Made by a program: the position numbers and the translations under genes. From Comamonadaceae bacterium (GTDB taxonomy: Bacteria; Pseudomonadota; Gammaproteobacteria; Burkholderiales; Burkholderiaceae_C), in assembly GCA_004144865.1 (NCBI GenBank), contig SEAY01000020.1:1-38399 (forward strand): 38,399 nucleotides of DNA, given 5' to 3'. Each line of letters starts with the position of its first letter. Positions within the stretch are counted from its first letter, which is position 1. Shown piece after piece: positions 19,849 through 28,198 of the stretch. The notes under the pieces are model-generated. The model did not search any database and was not told the DNA's origin. It saw only the letters and a list, made by a program, of their open reading frames with translations.

Positions 19849-22002
19849 ATGCCCGAAACCCAGGCGCTGACGGAACCGCAGAAGGCCTTGCGCAAGCTCG
19901 GGCTCGCGCGCGACATCGACCTGGCCCTGCACATCCCCCTGCGCTACGAGGACGAGACGCGCATCGTGCAGCTGCGCGATGCGCGCGAGGGCGACACGGT
20001 GCAGATCGAGGCGACGGTCACTGACAGCCAGGTCCAGTACCGTCCCCGCCGCCAGCTGGTGGTGACGGTGGACGACGGCAGCGACACCTGCGTGCTGCGC
20101 TTCTTCAGCTTCTATCCCTCGCAGCAGAAGTCCATGTCCGTCGGTGCGCGGCTGCGCATCCGCGGCGAGCTGAAGGGCGGCTTCCTCGGCTGGCAGATGG
20201 TGCATCCCACGTACAAGGTGGCGGGCGGCGAGCTGCCCGCGGCCCTCACGCCGGTCTATTCCACGGTGGCCGGCCTGCCGCAGGCCTACCTGCGCAAGGC
20301 GGTGGTCAGCGGACTCGCGCGCGCGGACCTGTCCGAGACGGTGCCGCCCGAGGCGCCGCCGGCGCCCGGGAAGGCGACCGGCTGGAGCCTGCGGCAGGCG
20401 CTGGAGTTCCTGCACCACCCGGCGCCCGAGGTGTCGCTGGCCGCACTCGAAGACCGCAGCCATCCCGCCTGGCTGCGCCTGAAGGCGGAGGAACTCCTGG
20501 CGCAGCAGCTCTCGCAGGTGCGCAGCCGGCGCGAGCACGACGCGCTGAATGCGCCGGTATTGCGACTCGAGGCCGGCGGGCTGCACGAGCAGCTGCTGGC
20601 CGCCTTGCCCTTCCAGCTCACGCGGGCGCAGCGCCGCGTGGGCGAGGAGATCGCGGGCGACCTGCAACGTGACCGCCCGATGCACCGCTTGCTGCAGGGC
20701 GACGTGGGTTCGGGCAAGACCATCGTGGCCGCGCTCGCCGCCGCCATCGCGATCGATGCCGGCTGGCAGTGCGCGCTGATGGCGCCCACGGAGATCCTGG
20801 CGGAGCAGCACTTCCGCAAGCTGATCGGCTGGCTGGAGCCGCTGCTCGCGCCGCGCGGGCTGCGGGTCGCGTGGCTCACCGGGAGCCAGCGCAAGAAGGA
20901 GCGGCAGGCGATGCTGGAGCTGGTCGCCAGCGGGGAGGCGGCGCTGGTGGTGGGCACGCATGCGGTGATCCAGGAGCAGGTGCAGTTCAAGTCGCTGGCG
21001 CTGGCGGTGATCGACGAACAGCATCGCTTCGGCGTGGAGCAGCGCCTCGCGCTGCGCGGGAAGATGGGCCTGCGTCGTCCCCGCGCAGGCGGGGACCCAG
21101 GGCATTCGGGAGAGGGGGCGGAAGCCCTGGATTCCCGCCTGCGCGGGAATGACGAAGTTGGGAGCGGCGAGCCTCATCTCCTCATGATGTCGGCCACCCC
21201 CATCCCGCGCACGCTCGCCATGAGCTACTACGCGGACCTGGACGTGTCCACCATCGACGAACTGCCGCCCGGGCGCACGCCGGTGGTGACCAAGCTGATC
21301 TCCGACAGCCGCCGCGACGAGGTGATCGAGCGCATCCGCGCGCAGGTGGCCGAAGGCCGCCAGGTGTACTGGGTCTGTCCCCTGATCGAGGAAAGCGAAA
21401 ACCTGGACCTCACCAATGCCACGGCCACGCACGAGGCACTGAGCGCGGCGCTGCCGGGGGTGATGGTCGGCCTGCTGCACTCGCGCATGCCGGCGCCGGA
21501 AAAGAAGGCGGTGATGTCGCTCTTCACGGGCGGGCAGATGGCGGTGCTGGTGTCCACCACCGTCATCGAGGTGGGCGTGGACGTGCCGAACGCCTCCCTG
21601 ATGGTGATCGAGCATGCCGAGCGCTTCGGTCTCTCGCAGCTGCACCAGCTGCGCGGGCGCGTCGGGCGCGGCGCGGCCGCCTCCGCGTGCGTGCTGCTGT
21701 ACGCGGCCGGCGACAACGGGCGCCTGGGCGAGACGGCCCGGGCGCGACTGAAGGCGATGGCGGAGACCAGCGACGGCTTCGAGATCGCGCGGCGCGACCT
21801 GGAAATCCGCGGACCGGGCGAATTCCTGGGGGCGCGCCAGTCCGGCGCTCCCTTGCTGCGGTTCGCCGACCTCGCCAACGACGCCGCCTTGCTGGAATGG
21901 GCCCGCGGCGTCGCGCCGCTGCTGCTCGACCGCCATCCGGCGCTGGCGGAAAAGCACGTTGCCCGCTGGTTGGGGGGGAGGCAGGACTACCTGAAGGCCT
22001 GA
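19849..22002 (+). CDS. recG: ATP-dependent DNA helicase RecG carrying an in-frame repeat insertion
   Basis: RecG remodels stalled replication forks and Holliday junctions. The 717-residue protein has the wedge/OB domain (about 40-170), Walker A GDVGSGKT (284-291), DEQH (389-392), motif III MSATPIPRT and the C-terminal helicase half with HQLRGRVGRG. Residues 409-436 are encoded by a dispersed paired-hairpin repeat placed between DEQHRFGVEQRLALRGK and LLMMSATPIPRT. The reading frame is kept, so the protein is about 25 residues longer than E. coli RecG. A CAGAAT hexamer lies six bases before the ATG. oxyR follows 48 bp downstream. Confidence 0.96.
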   Translation: MPETQALTEPQKALRKLGLARDIDLALHIPLRYEDETRIVQLRDAREGDTVQIEATVTDSQVQYRPRRQLVVTVDDGSDTCVLRFFSFYPSQQKSMSVGARLRIRGELKGGFLGWQMVHPTYKVAGGELPAALTPVYSTVAGLPQAYLRKAVVSGLARADLSETVPPEAPPAPGKATGWSLRQALEFLHHPAPEVSLAALEDRSHPAWLRLKAEELLAQQLSQVRSRREHDALNAPVLRLEAGGLHEQLLAALPFQLTRAQRRVGEEIAGDLQRDRPMHRLLQGDVGSGKTIVAALAAAIAIDAGWQCALMAPTEILAEQHFRKLIGWLEPLLAPRGLRVAWLTGSQRKKERQAMLELVASGEAALVVGTHAVIQEQVQFKSLALAVIDEQHRFGVEQRLALRGKMGLRRPRAGGDPGHSGEGAEALDSRLRGNDEVGSGEPHLLMMSATPIPRTLAMSYYADLDVSTIDELPPGRTPVVTKLISDSRRDEVIERIRAQVAEGRQVYWVCPLIEESENLDLTNATATHEALSAALPGVMVGLLHSRMPAPEKKAVMSLFTGGQMAVLVSTTVIEVGVDVPNASLMVIEHAERFGLSQLHQLRGRVGRGAAASACVLLYAAGDNGRLGETARARLKAMAETSDGFEIARRDLEIRGPGEFLGARQSGAPLLRFADLANDAALLEWARGVAPLLLDRHPALAEKHVARWLGGRQDYLKA
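21073..21154. repeat. Paired-hairpin dispersed repeat inserted in frame in recG
   Basis: Hairpins GTCCCCGC/GCGGGGAC (21077-21096) and ATTCCCGC/GCGGGAAT (21131-21150), with their CGTC and GACG flanks, match the intergenic element at 2187-2269; only the central spacer differs. All codons through it are open and it encodes RRPRAGGDP...LDSRLRGNDE within RecG. Confidence 0.9.
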
Positions 22003-22050
22003 GCCGCCCCTCGCGCCGTGCAATTGCACGACAATGGCCGGCAAAAGCCC

Positions 22051-23004
22051 ATGACGCTCACGGAACTCAAGTACATCGTCGCCGTCGCCCGCGAGAAGCA
22101 CTTCGGCCGCGCGGCGGAAGCCTGCTTCGTCTCGCAGCCCACGCTGTCGGTGGCGATCAAGAAGCTCGAGGACGAGCTCGAGGTGAAGCTGTTCGAGCGC
22201 TCCGCCAACGAAGTGACCGTCACCCCGTTGGGCGAGGAGATCGTGCGGCAGGCGCAGAGCGTGCTGGAGCAGGCCGCCGCCATCAAGGAAATCGCCAAGC
22301 GCGGCAAGGACCCCCTGGCCGGCCCGCTGCGCCTGGGCGTGATCTACACCATCGGCCCCTACCTGCTGCCGGACCTCGTGCGCCAGGCGATCGCCCGCAC
22401 GCCGCAGATGCCGCTGATGCTGCAGGAGAACTTCACCGCGCGCCTGCTGGAGATGCTGCGCACGGGGGAGATCGACTGCGCGATCATGGCCGAACCCTTT
22501 CCGGACACCGGCCTCGCGATCGCGCCGCTGTACGACGAGCCGTTCATGGCGGCGGTGCCCAGCACGCACCCGCTCGCCGGGCGCAAGACCATCACGGCCG
22601 AGGAGCTGAAGCAGGAGACCATGTTGCTGCTGGGCACGGGCCACTGCTTTCGCGACCATGTGCTGGAGGTGTGCCCGGAGTTCGCGCGCTTCTCGAGCGA
22701 CGCCGAGGGCATCCGCAAGAGCTTCGAGGGTTCATCGCTCGAGACGATCAAGCACATGGTGGCCGCCGGCATGGGCGTGACGCTGGTGCCGCGCCTCTCC
22801 GTGCCCAAGGAGGCGTTCTCCGCCAGGCCCAAGCGGCGCAGCGACGACCAGGCGTTCGTCAAGTACATCCCGTTCGACGGCGATCCGCCGAACCGCCGCG
22901 TGGTGCTGGCATGGCGCCGCAGCTTCACGCGCTACGAGGCCATCGCCGCGCTGCGCAACTCCATCTATGCGTGCGAACTGCCGGGCGTGAAGCGGCTGTC
23001 CTGA
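22051..23004 (+). CDS. oxyR: LysR-family peroxide sensor OxyR
   Basis: OxyR activates antioxidant genes when peroxide oxidises its sensor cysteine. The 317-residue protein has the LysR helix-turn-helix (about 1-60; HFGRAAEACFVSQPTLSVAIKKLE) and the sensor domain. Cys199 and Cys208, in the segment GHCFRDHVLEVC, occupy the same numbers as the redox pair of E. coli OxyR. The ATG at 22051 is chosen by alignment to MTLTELKYI; upstream in-frame codons have no support. It is downstream of recG and upstream of a DyP peroxidase, so the peroxidase is probably in its transcript or regulon. Confidence 0.94.
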   Translation: MTLTELKYIVAVAREKHFGRAAEACFVSQPTLSVAIKKLEDELEVKLFERSANEVTVTPLGEEIVRQAQSVLEQAAAIKEIAKRGKDPLAGPLRLGVIYTIGPYLLPDLVRQAIARTPQMPLMLQENFTARLLEMLRTGEIDCAIMAEPFPDTGLAIAPLYDEPFMAAVPSTHPLAGRKTITAEELKQETMLLLGTGHCFRDHVLEVCPEFARFSSDAEGIRKSFEGSSLETIKHMVAAGMGVTLVPRLSVPKEAFSARPKRRSDDQAFVKYIPFDGDPPNRRVVLAWRRSFTRYEAIAALRNSIYACELPGVKRLS

Positions 23005-23042
23005 GGCCGCCCCGCTCGCGTGGCCTGGACTAACATCCCGGC

Positions 23043-23975
23043 ATGCAAGACCTGTCCAACCTGTACCAGCCGGGCATCCTGGAGCCGGTCCCGCCCGTGG
23101 CCCGTTACTGCGTCTTCACGCTCACCGACCCCGGCATCGATGCGGGCGCCATCCAGGAAGCCCTCACGCGCCTTTCACCCCTGGCGGATGGCAGCGACGT
23201 GGTGGTCGGCTTCGGGCCCTCCCTGGTGTCGGCGCTGGCATGCGAAGTGCCCGGGCTGCACGAATTCCCCGAAGACTTCTCCGGCCACGGCGTGAAGGTG
23301 CCCGCGACTCCCGGCACGCTCTGGTGCTGGATCCGCGGCAGCGACCTCGGCCACCTGCTGCATCTCACCCGCAAGGTGCAGAAGGCGCTGAGGCCCGCAT
23401 TCGGGATGAAGCACGTGGTCAACGGCTTCCGCCACGCCTGGAGCGACAGCGGCTTCGGCAAGGATCTCACCGGCTTCGAGGACGGCACCGAGAACCCGAA
23501 GGGCGAGAAGGCGCTGGAAGCCGCCTTCGCGCACGGCCTGGGCCAGGGCCTGGACGGGTCCAGCTACGTCGCCGTGCAGCAGTGGGTGCACGACCTCGAT
23601 GCCTTCGAGGCCCTCGGCGACCGCGAGAAGGACAATCACTTCGGCCGCCGCCTGGCGGACAACGAGGAGATCGAGGACGCGCCCGAGACGGCGCACGTCA
23701 AGCGCACGGCGCAGGAGAGCTTCGATCCCGAGGCCTTCGTCCTGCGGCGCTCGATGCCCTGGATGGACGACCTGCGCGCGGGCCTGATGTTCGTGGCCTT
23801 CGGCAAGTCGCACCAGGCCTTCGAGCAGCAGATGCGGCGCATGGCCGGCCAGGACGACGGCATCGTCGATGCGATGTTCAGCATCAGCCAGCCGGTGACC
23901 GGCGCGTACTTCTGGTGCCCGCCGATGCGCGACGGCCGCCTCGACCTGCGGCGGCTGGGGCTCGGCGTCGCCTGA
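23043..23975 (+). CDS. Dye-decolourising (DyP-type, YfeX-like) haem peroxidase
   Basis: The 310-residue protein carries the DyP signature GFEDGTENP (144-152), whose Asp147 acts in peroxide cleavage, and the probable proximal haem ligand His218 in TAHVKRTAQ. Both ferredoxin-like halves are complete. There is no signal or Tat peptide, so it is cytoplasmic, like YfeX-type enzymes. A TAACAT hexamer lies six bases before the ATG, without a ribosome binding site. Its place 38 bp behind oxyR suggests a peroxide-defence role. ubiA starts one base after its stop. Confidence 0.93.
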   Translation: MQDLSNLYQPGILEPVPPVARYCVFTLTDPGIDAGAIQEALTRLSPLADGSDVVVGFGPSLVSALACEVPGLHEFPEDFSGHGVKVPATPGTLWCWIRGSDLGHLLHLTRKVQKALRPAFGMKHVVNGFRHAWSDSGFGKDLTGFEDGTENPKGEKALEAAFAHGLGQGLDGSSYVAVQQWVHDLDAFEALGDREKDNHFGRRLADNEEIEDAPETAHVKRTAQESFDPEAFVLRRSMPWMDDLRAGLMFVAFGKSHQAFEQQMRRMAGQDDGIVDAMFSISQPVTGAYFWCPPMRDGRLDLRRLGLGVA

Positions 23976-23976
23976 C

Positions 23977-24831
23977 GTGCGCGACCGGTTTCGCCTCTAC
24001 CTCGACCTGATCCGCTGGAACCGGCCGGCGGGCTGGCTGCTGCTGCTATGGCCCTCGCTGTATGCGCTCTGGATCGCGCAGGACGGCTTTCCGGGCTGGC
24101 ACCTGGTGGCGGTGTTCACGCTCGGCACGATCCTGATGCGCAGCGCCGGCTGCTGCGTGAACGACGTCGCCGACCGCGAGTTCGACCGCCACGTCAAGCG
24201 CACGGCGCAGCGTCCGGTGACGACCGGACAGGTGTCGGTGAAGGAGGCGCTGGTGCTCGGCGCGGTGCTGGCCCTGCTGGCCTTCCTGCTGGTGCTCACG
24301 ACCAACGCGGCCGCGATCGCCTGGTCCTTCGCCGCGCTGGCGATCGCGATCGCCTATCCCTACGCCAAGCGCTTCGTGTCCATGCCGCAGGCGGTGCTGG
24401 GGGTGGCCTTCAGCTTCGGCATCCCGATGGCCTTCGCCGCGGTGCGGGGCGAGGTTCCCGCGCTGGCGTGGCTGCTGCTGCTGGGCAACCTGTGCTGGGT
24501 GCTGGCCTACGACACCGAGTACGCGATGGTGGACCGCGACGACGACCTGCGCATCGGCATCAAGACCTCCGCCATCACGCTGGGGCGCGCCGACGTGCCG
24601 GTGGTGATGGCCTGCTATGTCGCCGCGATCGCGGTGTGGGCCGGCGTGATGGCGGGGCGGGTGCCCGCGGCGGTCATCGCGCTCACCGCTGGTGTCGCAG
24701 CAGCGCAGGCGGCCTGGCACTACACGCTGATCCGCAATCGCTCGCGCGAAGGGTGCTTTCGCGCATTCAGGGTGAACCACTGGTTCGGGTTCACGCTGTT
24801 TGCGGGGACGGTGCTGGGGTACGCGTTGTGA
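23977..24831 (+). CDS. ubiA: 4-hydroxybenzoate polyprenyltransferase UbiA
   Basis: UbiA attaches the polyprenyl chain to 4-hydroxybenzoate in ubiquinone synthesis at the inner membrane. The 284-residue protein has several membrane helices and both Asp-rich prenyl-diphosphate motifs: [19 protein letters not shown] and [22 protein letters not shown]. The start is a GTG at 23977, one base after the DyP stop; the homologous N-terminus ([20 protein letters not shown]) fits. It is last in recG-oxyR-DyP-ubiA and converges with proC across a REP-like doublet. Confidence 0.95.
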   Translation: MRDRFRLYLDLIRWNRPAGWLLLLWPSLYALWIAQDGFPGWHLVAVFTLGTILMRSAGCCVNDVADREFDRHVKRTAQRPVTTGQVSVKEALVLGAVLALLAFLLVLTTNAAAIAWSFAALAIAIAYPYAKRFVSMPQAVLGVAFSFGIPMAFAAVRGEVPALAWLLLLGNLCWVLAYDTEYAMVDRDDDLRIGIKTSAITLGRADVPVVMACYVAAIAVWAGVMAGRVPAAVIALTAGVAAAQAAWHYTLIRNRSREGCFRAFRVNHWFGFTLFAGTVLGYAL

Positions 24832-24844
24832 AGGTGCGGGCTCC

Positions 24845-24929
24845 GTCGGGGGTCGGCTGCGCCGCTCACCCCGACCTGCGGGTCGAGGCCTGCGTGTAGG
24901 TCGGGGTGAGCGCGAAGCCGAACCCCGAC
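24845..24929. repeat. GTAG-headed REP-like doublet at a convergent junction
   Basis: The left unit (24845-24878) runs from GTCGGGGGTCGG to CCGACCTG, with a degenerate head. The right unit (24896-24929) runs from GTAGGTCGGGGTGAGC to AACCCCGAC. It belongs to the same subtype as the doublet at 17490-17583. It separates the converging ubiA and proC genes. Confidence 0.75.
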
Positions 24930-24937
24930 ATGGGCGA

Positions 24938-25759
24938 TCACTTCCCGAACTCGTCCCCGAGTTCCTCCGCGCGCTTGCGCGCGGCATGCAAGGCCTTCAC
25001 GAAGGCCGCCTTCACCCGGTCCTGCTCCAGCGACGTCAGCGCCGCATAGGTGGTGCCGCCCTTGGACGTGACGCGCTCGCGCAGCACCTGCAGCGGTTCG
25101 CTGGAGGCGCGCGCCAGCTCCGAAGCGCCGGCGAAGGTGCCGACGGCGAGCCGCCGTGCCTGTCCGGCGTCCAGGCCCATCTCGCTGCCAGCCTGCGTCA
25201 TCGCCTCGAGAAAGTAGAAGACATACGCGGGGCCCGAGCCCGAGAGCGCCGTCACCGCGTCGAGGTGGCGCTCCTCCGCGACCCAGAGATGCTCGCCGGT
25301 CGTGGCAATGACCTGTTCCACGCGCTGCTTGTCGGCGTCGCTCACCGCTGCCCGCGCGTAGAGCGCGGTCATGCCCTTGCCCACGAGCGCCGGCGTGTTG
25401 GGCATGGACCGCACGATGCGTTCCGTCCCGAGCCACTGCGCGATGCTGTCCGAACGGATGCCGGCCGCGACGCTCAGGTGCAGCGCCTGCTGCACGTGCG
25501 CCCGTGCCTGGCCGGCGGCCTCCTTGAAGGTCTGCGGCTTCACGGCCCACACCACGAGGTCCGCGGAAGCGAGTGCCGACCCGGCGTTTTCCCCGGCCTG
25601 CACGCCGAACTGCTGCGCGAGGCGTGCGCGCGCCTCGGCAAAGGGTTCCACCACGGCGATCTGCGCGGCGGGCAAGCCCTGGCGGATGAGGCCGCCGATG
25701 ATCGCGCTGGCCATGTTGCCGCCGCCGATGAAGGCGATGCGGAGGTTGTTGTCGGTCAT
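24938..25759 (-). CDS. proC: Pyrroline-5-carboxylate reductase ProC
   Basis: ProC reduces 1-pyrroline-5-carboxylate to proline with NAD(P)H in the cytoplasm. The 273-residue protein has the dinucleotide-binding FIGGGNMASAIIGGL (about 10-24), VVWAVKPQ, the RSMPNTPALVGKGM motif and the C-terminal signature ALSGSGPAYVFYFLEAM with RERVTSKGGTTYAAL. Length and motifs are complete. Its ATG overlaps the stop of the upstream phytase-like gene (ATGA), so it is translationally coupled to it. A REP-like doublet lies just after its stop. Confidence 0.96.
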   Translation of the reverse strand: MTDNNLRIAFIGGGNMASAIIGGLIRQGLPAAQIAVVEPFAEARARLAQQFGVQAGENAGSALASADLVVWAVKPQTFKEAAGQARAHVQQALHLSVAAGIRSDSIAQWLGTERIVRSMPNTPALVGKGMTALYARAAVSDADKQRVEQVIATTGEHLWVAEERHLDAVTALSGSGPAYVFYFLEAMTQAGSEMGLDAGQARRLAVGTFAGASELARASSEPLQVLRERVTSKGGTTYAALTSLEQDRVKAAFVKALHAARKRAEELGDEFGK

Positions 25760-26919
25760 GTCGGTTCCAGGTATTCGAACGCGGCGAACTGGGTCGCTTG
25801 CCGCGCACTGAAGTTGTCGTCGCTCGCCACCACCAGGCTGCGGCTGCCATTGGGCAGGCGCGGTCCCCAGCACATGGCCTCGGTGTTGTCCAGGCGCGAG
25901 AGCCCGAGCTGCGCGAAGTCGGCGACCAGGCGCTTGGCCGGCAGGCGGAGCCGGCCGGTATCCAGCCGGTCGAGCGCCAGCGTGTCGGAGGCCTCGCGCG
26001 TATCGATCTCGTACAGCCGCAGCGAATTGCCCACGCCCAGGCTGTAGGCGCGCTCCAGCACCAGCATGCGCCAGGCGTCCAGCATCAGGATCTCGCTCAC
26101 GCCATTGTCGGCGTAGCCGCCCGGGATCGCCGGCGCCTGCGGGATCGCATCGGGCGGGTAGGCGAGCTGGCGCACTGCACGGCCCGTCGCGACGTCGAAC
26201 GCGGTGAAGCGGCACGGGCCGCCGGCGCGTCCTACCCCCGGCTCCGGCCCGTCCTGCTGCAGCGGCCCTTCCATGGCGGCCCACGCGATGCGCGCGTCCG
26301 GCGTGAGCGCCAGGCCTTCCAGCGCCTGGTTGGCGCGCGGCCCCGTGCCGGGGCGTCCCAGGTGCAGGTGGGCGGGGAGCTGGAAGTCGCGCACGTGGCC
26401 GCCATCCGGCCGCGCGTGCCGCAGCGACGGCCCCTGGCTGGAGGGGAAGTCGCCCTCGCTGGTCCAGAGCACGCCGCGGCCTTGGGGCAGCAGCCGCAGC
26501 GCTTCGGGATCCACCACCTCGCCGCCCATGCGCCGGCGCGGGAAGGGCTGGCCGTCGGCCCCGCGCAGCGTCACGACATCGAGCAGCTCCACGCTAAGCG
26601 AGCGCGGGGCGATCTCGACGCGCAGGGAATAAAAGCGCGCCGGCTGCAGTTCCGAGCGGTCGTCGCTCAGCGCCAGCCAGGCGCCGGTGGCGGGATCGTG
26701 GTCGATGCCGGAGAGCCCGCCCACGGTGGTGTCCCGGAAAACGAGGCCGTGCGGCAGCGTCGTTTCCCCGAGCAGGCGCAGGCGTGGCGGGGCAGTCGCC
26801 GCCGCCGGGGGCATGGGCGCACGGCAACCGGCGGCCGCCGCGATGCCGGCGGCCAGGCCGGCGCGCAGCAGGCGGCGCCGGGTCCAGGCCGGGACGGCGG
26901 GGAACGGCAGGGGTGGCAT
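25756..26919 (-). CDS. Phytase-like (esterase-like activity) exported lipoprotein
   Basis: The 387-residue protein resembles the 'esterase-like activity of phytase' family, a beta-propeller type fold with GGLSGIDHDP...WLALSDDRSE near residues 68-90, GGEVVDPEALRLLPQG, NQALEGLALTPD and DNTEAMCWGPRL. The N-terminus has a twin-arginine-like TRRRLLRAG and a lipobox AAGC (about residue 32), so it is probably a Tat-exported or Sec-exported lipoprotein. The catalytic activity of this family is uncertain. Its stop overlaps the proC start (ATGA). It follows the LacI gene by 40 bp on the same strand. Confidence 0.82.
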   Translation of the reverse strand: MPPLPFPAVPAWTRRRLLRAGLAAGIAAAAGCRAPMPPAAATAPPRLRLLGETTLPHGLVFRDTTVGGLSGIDHDPATGAWLALSDDRSELQPARFYSLRVEIAPRSLSVELLDVVTLRGADGQPFPRRRMGGEVVDPEALRLLPQGRGVLWTSEGDFPSSQGPSLRHARPDGGHVRDFQLPAHLHLGRPGTGPRANQALEGLALTPDARIAWAAMEGPLQQDGPEPGVGRAGGPCRFTAFDVATGRAVRQLAYPPDAIPQAPAIPGGYADNGVSEILMLDAWRMLVLERAYSLGVGNSLRLYEIDTREASDTLALDRLDTGRLRLPAKRLVADFAQLGLSRLDNTEAMCWGPRLPNGSRSLVVASDDNFSARQATQFAAFEYLEPT

Positions 26920-26959
26920 GGATGCGCGCAGTCTAGTCGCTGCGGGCGCGCAGCCAGGC

Positions 26960-28012
26960 TCAGGGCGGCGCGGCGGTGCTGCCGCGCCGCACCAGTTCCA
27001 CCGGATAGTCGCGGAAGGTCTCGCAGGGCAGTCCTTCGAGCCGGGCCACCAGCTGGTCGGCCGCGGCCCGGCCGATCTCGGTGATGGGCGTCGCGACGCT
27101 GGTGAGCCCGGGCGTCTGGGTGGCGCCCAGGTCGGTGTTGTCCACGCCGGTGATCGACATGTCCTGCGGCACGCGCACGCCGGCGCTGCGACAGGCCAGC
27201 ATCGCGCCGACGGCGAACACGTCGTTGGTCGCGACGATCGCGGTCGGCCGGTCGGGCAGCGCGAGCAGCTTCGCCATGGCCGCTTCGGCGGCGGCCAGCG
27301 AGATCGGTGCGTAGGCGACATGGCGCTCGTCCAGCGCCAGCCCGTGCTCGGCGAGCGCCGCGCGCAGGCCTTCGCCGCGCGCGCGGGCCCGGTCGTTGCC
27401 GGGCAGGGGCGCGCTGAGCAGGCCGATGCGCCTGTGCCCCAGCGCGATCAGGTGCCGCGCGGCCTGCAGCGTCGCGGTTCCGTTGTCGAAGCCCACGCTG
27501 GGATGCCGCCGCAGCGGGTCCACGCCCCAGGTGAGCACGTACGGGCGGCCGTAGTCTTCCAGCAGCGAGAAGAGGGCCTGCTCGTGGTCCAGGCCCACGA
27601 GCACGAAGGCGTCCACGCCATGCTCGATCAGCTGGCTGGCGATGCGGGTCTCCGCCGCCAGGTCGTAGTGGTGTTCGGCCAGCACCAGCGCGTAGCCGCG
27701 CTCGTCGAGCCGCTGCTGCAAGGCGCTGGTGGTGCGCGCGTACAGCGCGTAGTCGAACGACGGCACGATGGCGCCCACCATCTTGCTGCGATGGCTGCGC
27801 AGCGAGCGCGCGGCGCCGTGCGGCACGTAGCGCAGCTTGGTGGCGGCTTCCAGGACCTTCTGCCGGGTGGCCGGATCCACGGCCTGCGAGTTGTTCAGGA
27901 CGCGCGACACGGTGGCGGTGGACACGCCGGCCAGGCGCGCGACGTCCTTCGCGCCCGAGCGGCCTTTCTGCGGCATGCCCGGCACCCCGCCCGAGCCTTC
28001 CACCCTGTTCAT
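26960..28012 (-). CDS. LacI-family transcriptional repressor of the ABC-sulfatase-glycerol operon
   Basis: The 350-residue protein has the LacI helix-turn-helix KDVARLAGVSTATVSRVLNN (22-41) and the hinge helix, followed by a periplasmic-binding-protein-like effector domain (about 75-340). The ATG at 28010-28012 has an AAGGA site five bases upstream; later Met codons are possible. It is divergent from the solute-binding protein gene. Two perfect TGNAANCGNTTNCA operators lie in between, one beside each predicted -10 box, so it should repress the operon and itself. The inducer is probably the imported compound or a breakdown product. Confidence 0.93.
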   Translation of the reverse strand: MNRVEGSGGVPGMPQKGRSGAKDVARLAGVSTATVSRVLNNSQAVDPATRQKVLEAATKLRYVPHGAARSLRSHRSKMVGAIVPSFDYALYARTTSALQQRLDERGYALVLAEHHYDLAAETRIASQLIEHGVDAFVLVGLDHEQALFSLLEDYGRPYVLTWGVDPLRRHPSVGFDNGTATLQAARHLIALGHRRIGLLSAPLPGNDRARARGEGLRAALAEHGLALDERHVAYAPISLAAAEAAMAKLLALPDRPTAIVATNDVFAVGAMLACRSAGVRVPQDMSITGVDNTDLGATQTPGLTSVATPITEIGRAAADQLVARLEGLPCETFRDYPVELVRRGSTAAPP

Positions 28013-28021
28013 CCTGGTCCT

Positions 28022-28035
28022 TGAAATCGTTTGCA
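28022..28035. promoter_or_regulatory. LacI-type operator O1 (regulator side)
   Basis: TGAAATCGTTTGCA fits TGNAANCGNTTNCA at every fixed position. It starts two bases past the predicted -10 box of the repressor gene promoter, where a bound repressor would block its own transcription. Confidence 0.75.
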
Positions 28036-28037
28036 CG

Positions 28038-28067
28038 AATCTACCCGATCCGATATGCAAATGAAAA
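28038..28067 (-). promoter_or_regulatory. Predicted promoter of the LacI regulator gene
   Basis: On the minus strand, TTTTCA (28067-28062) and TAGATT (28043-28038) are 18 bp apart. The -35 match is moderate. The O1 operator follows at once. Confidence 0.45.
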
Positions 28068-28101
28068 CTCTGTCCTTGGGAAAACCCCTAGCGCCAGCAC
28101 C

Positions 28102-28130
28102 ATGACAAGCCCAGTCGGCCTCGCTAGACT
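28102..28130 (+). promoter_or_regulatory. Predicted promoter of the ABC-sulfatase-glp operon
   Basis: ATGACA (five of six bases of the -35 consensus) and TAGACT (four of six of the -10) are exactly 17 bp apart. The expected start of transcription is about 28137, at the edge of operator O2. Confidence 0.6.
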
Positions 28131-28137
28131 GACCCGA

Positions 28138-28151
28138 TGTAATCGATTGCA
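28138..28151. promoter_or_regulatory. LacI-type operator O2 (operon side)
   Basis: TGTAATCGATTGCA fits TGNAANCGNTTNCA at every fixed position and is palindromic except for one pair. It lies at the predicted +1 of the operon. It is 116 bp from O1, close to eleven helical turns, so a repressor tetramer could loop the DNA. Confidence 0.78.
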
Positions 28152-28198
28152 TGGCGCCGCATCCGGCTTTCGTCCACCCACCGCATGGAGACCACCGC

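Noticed and set aside
21073..21154. recG as a broken gene
   Set aside because: The repeat keeps the frame and all helicase motifs on both sides are intact, so an insertion-bearing but complete protein is more likely.
24845..24929. Attachment site or end of an integrated element
   Set aside because: No integrase, tRNA gene or direct-repeat boundary is nearby, and the same repeat occurs at other gene junctions.
28061..28078. A third LacI operator around the AT-rich patch between the two sites
   Set aside because: The sequence lacks the central CG and the TGNAA/TTNCA arms.
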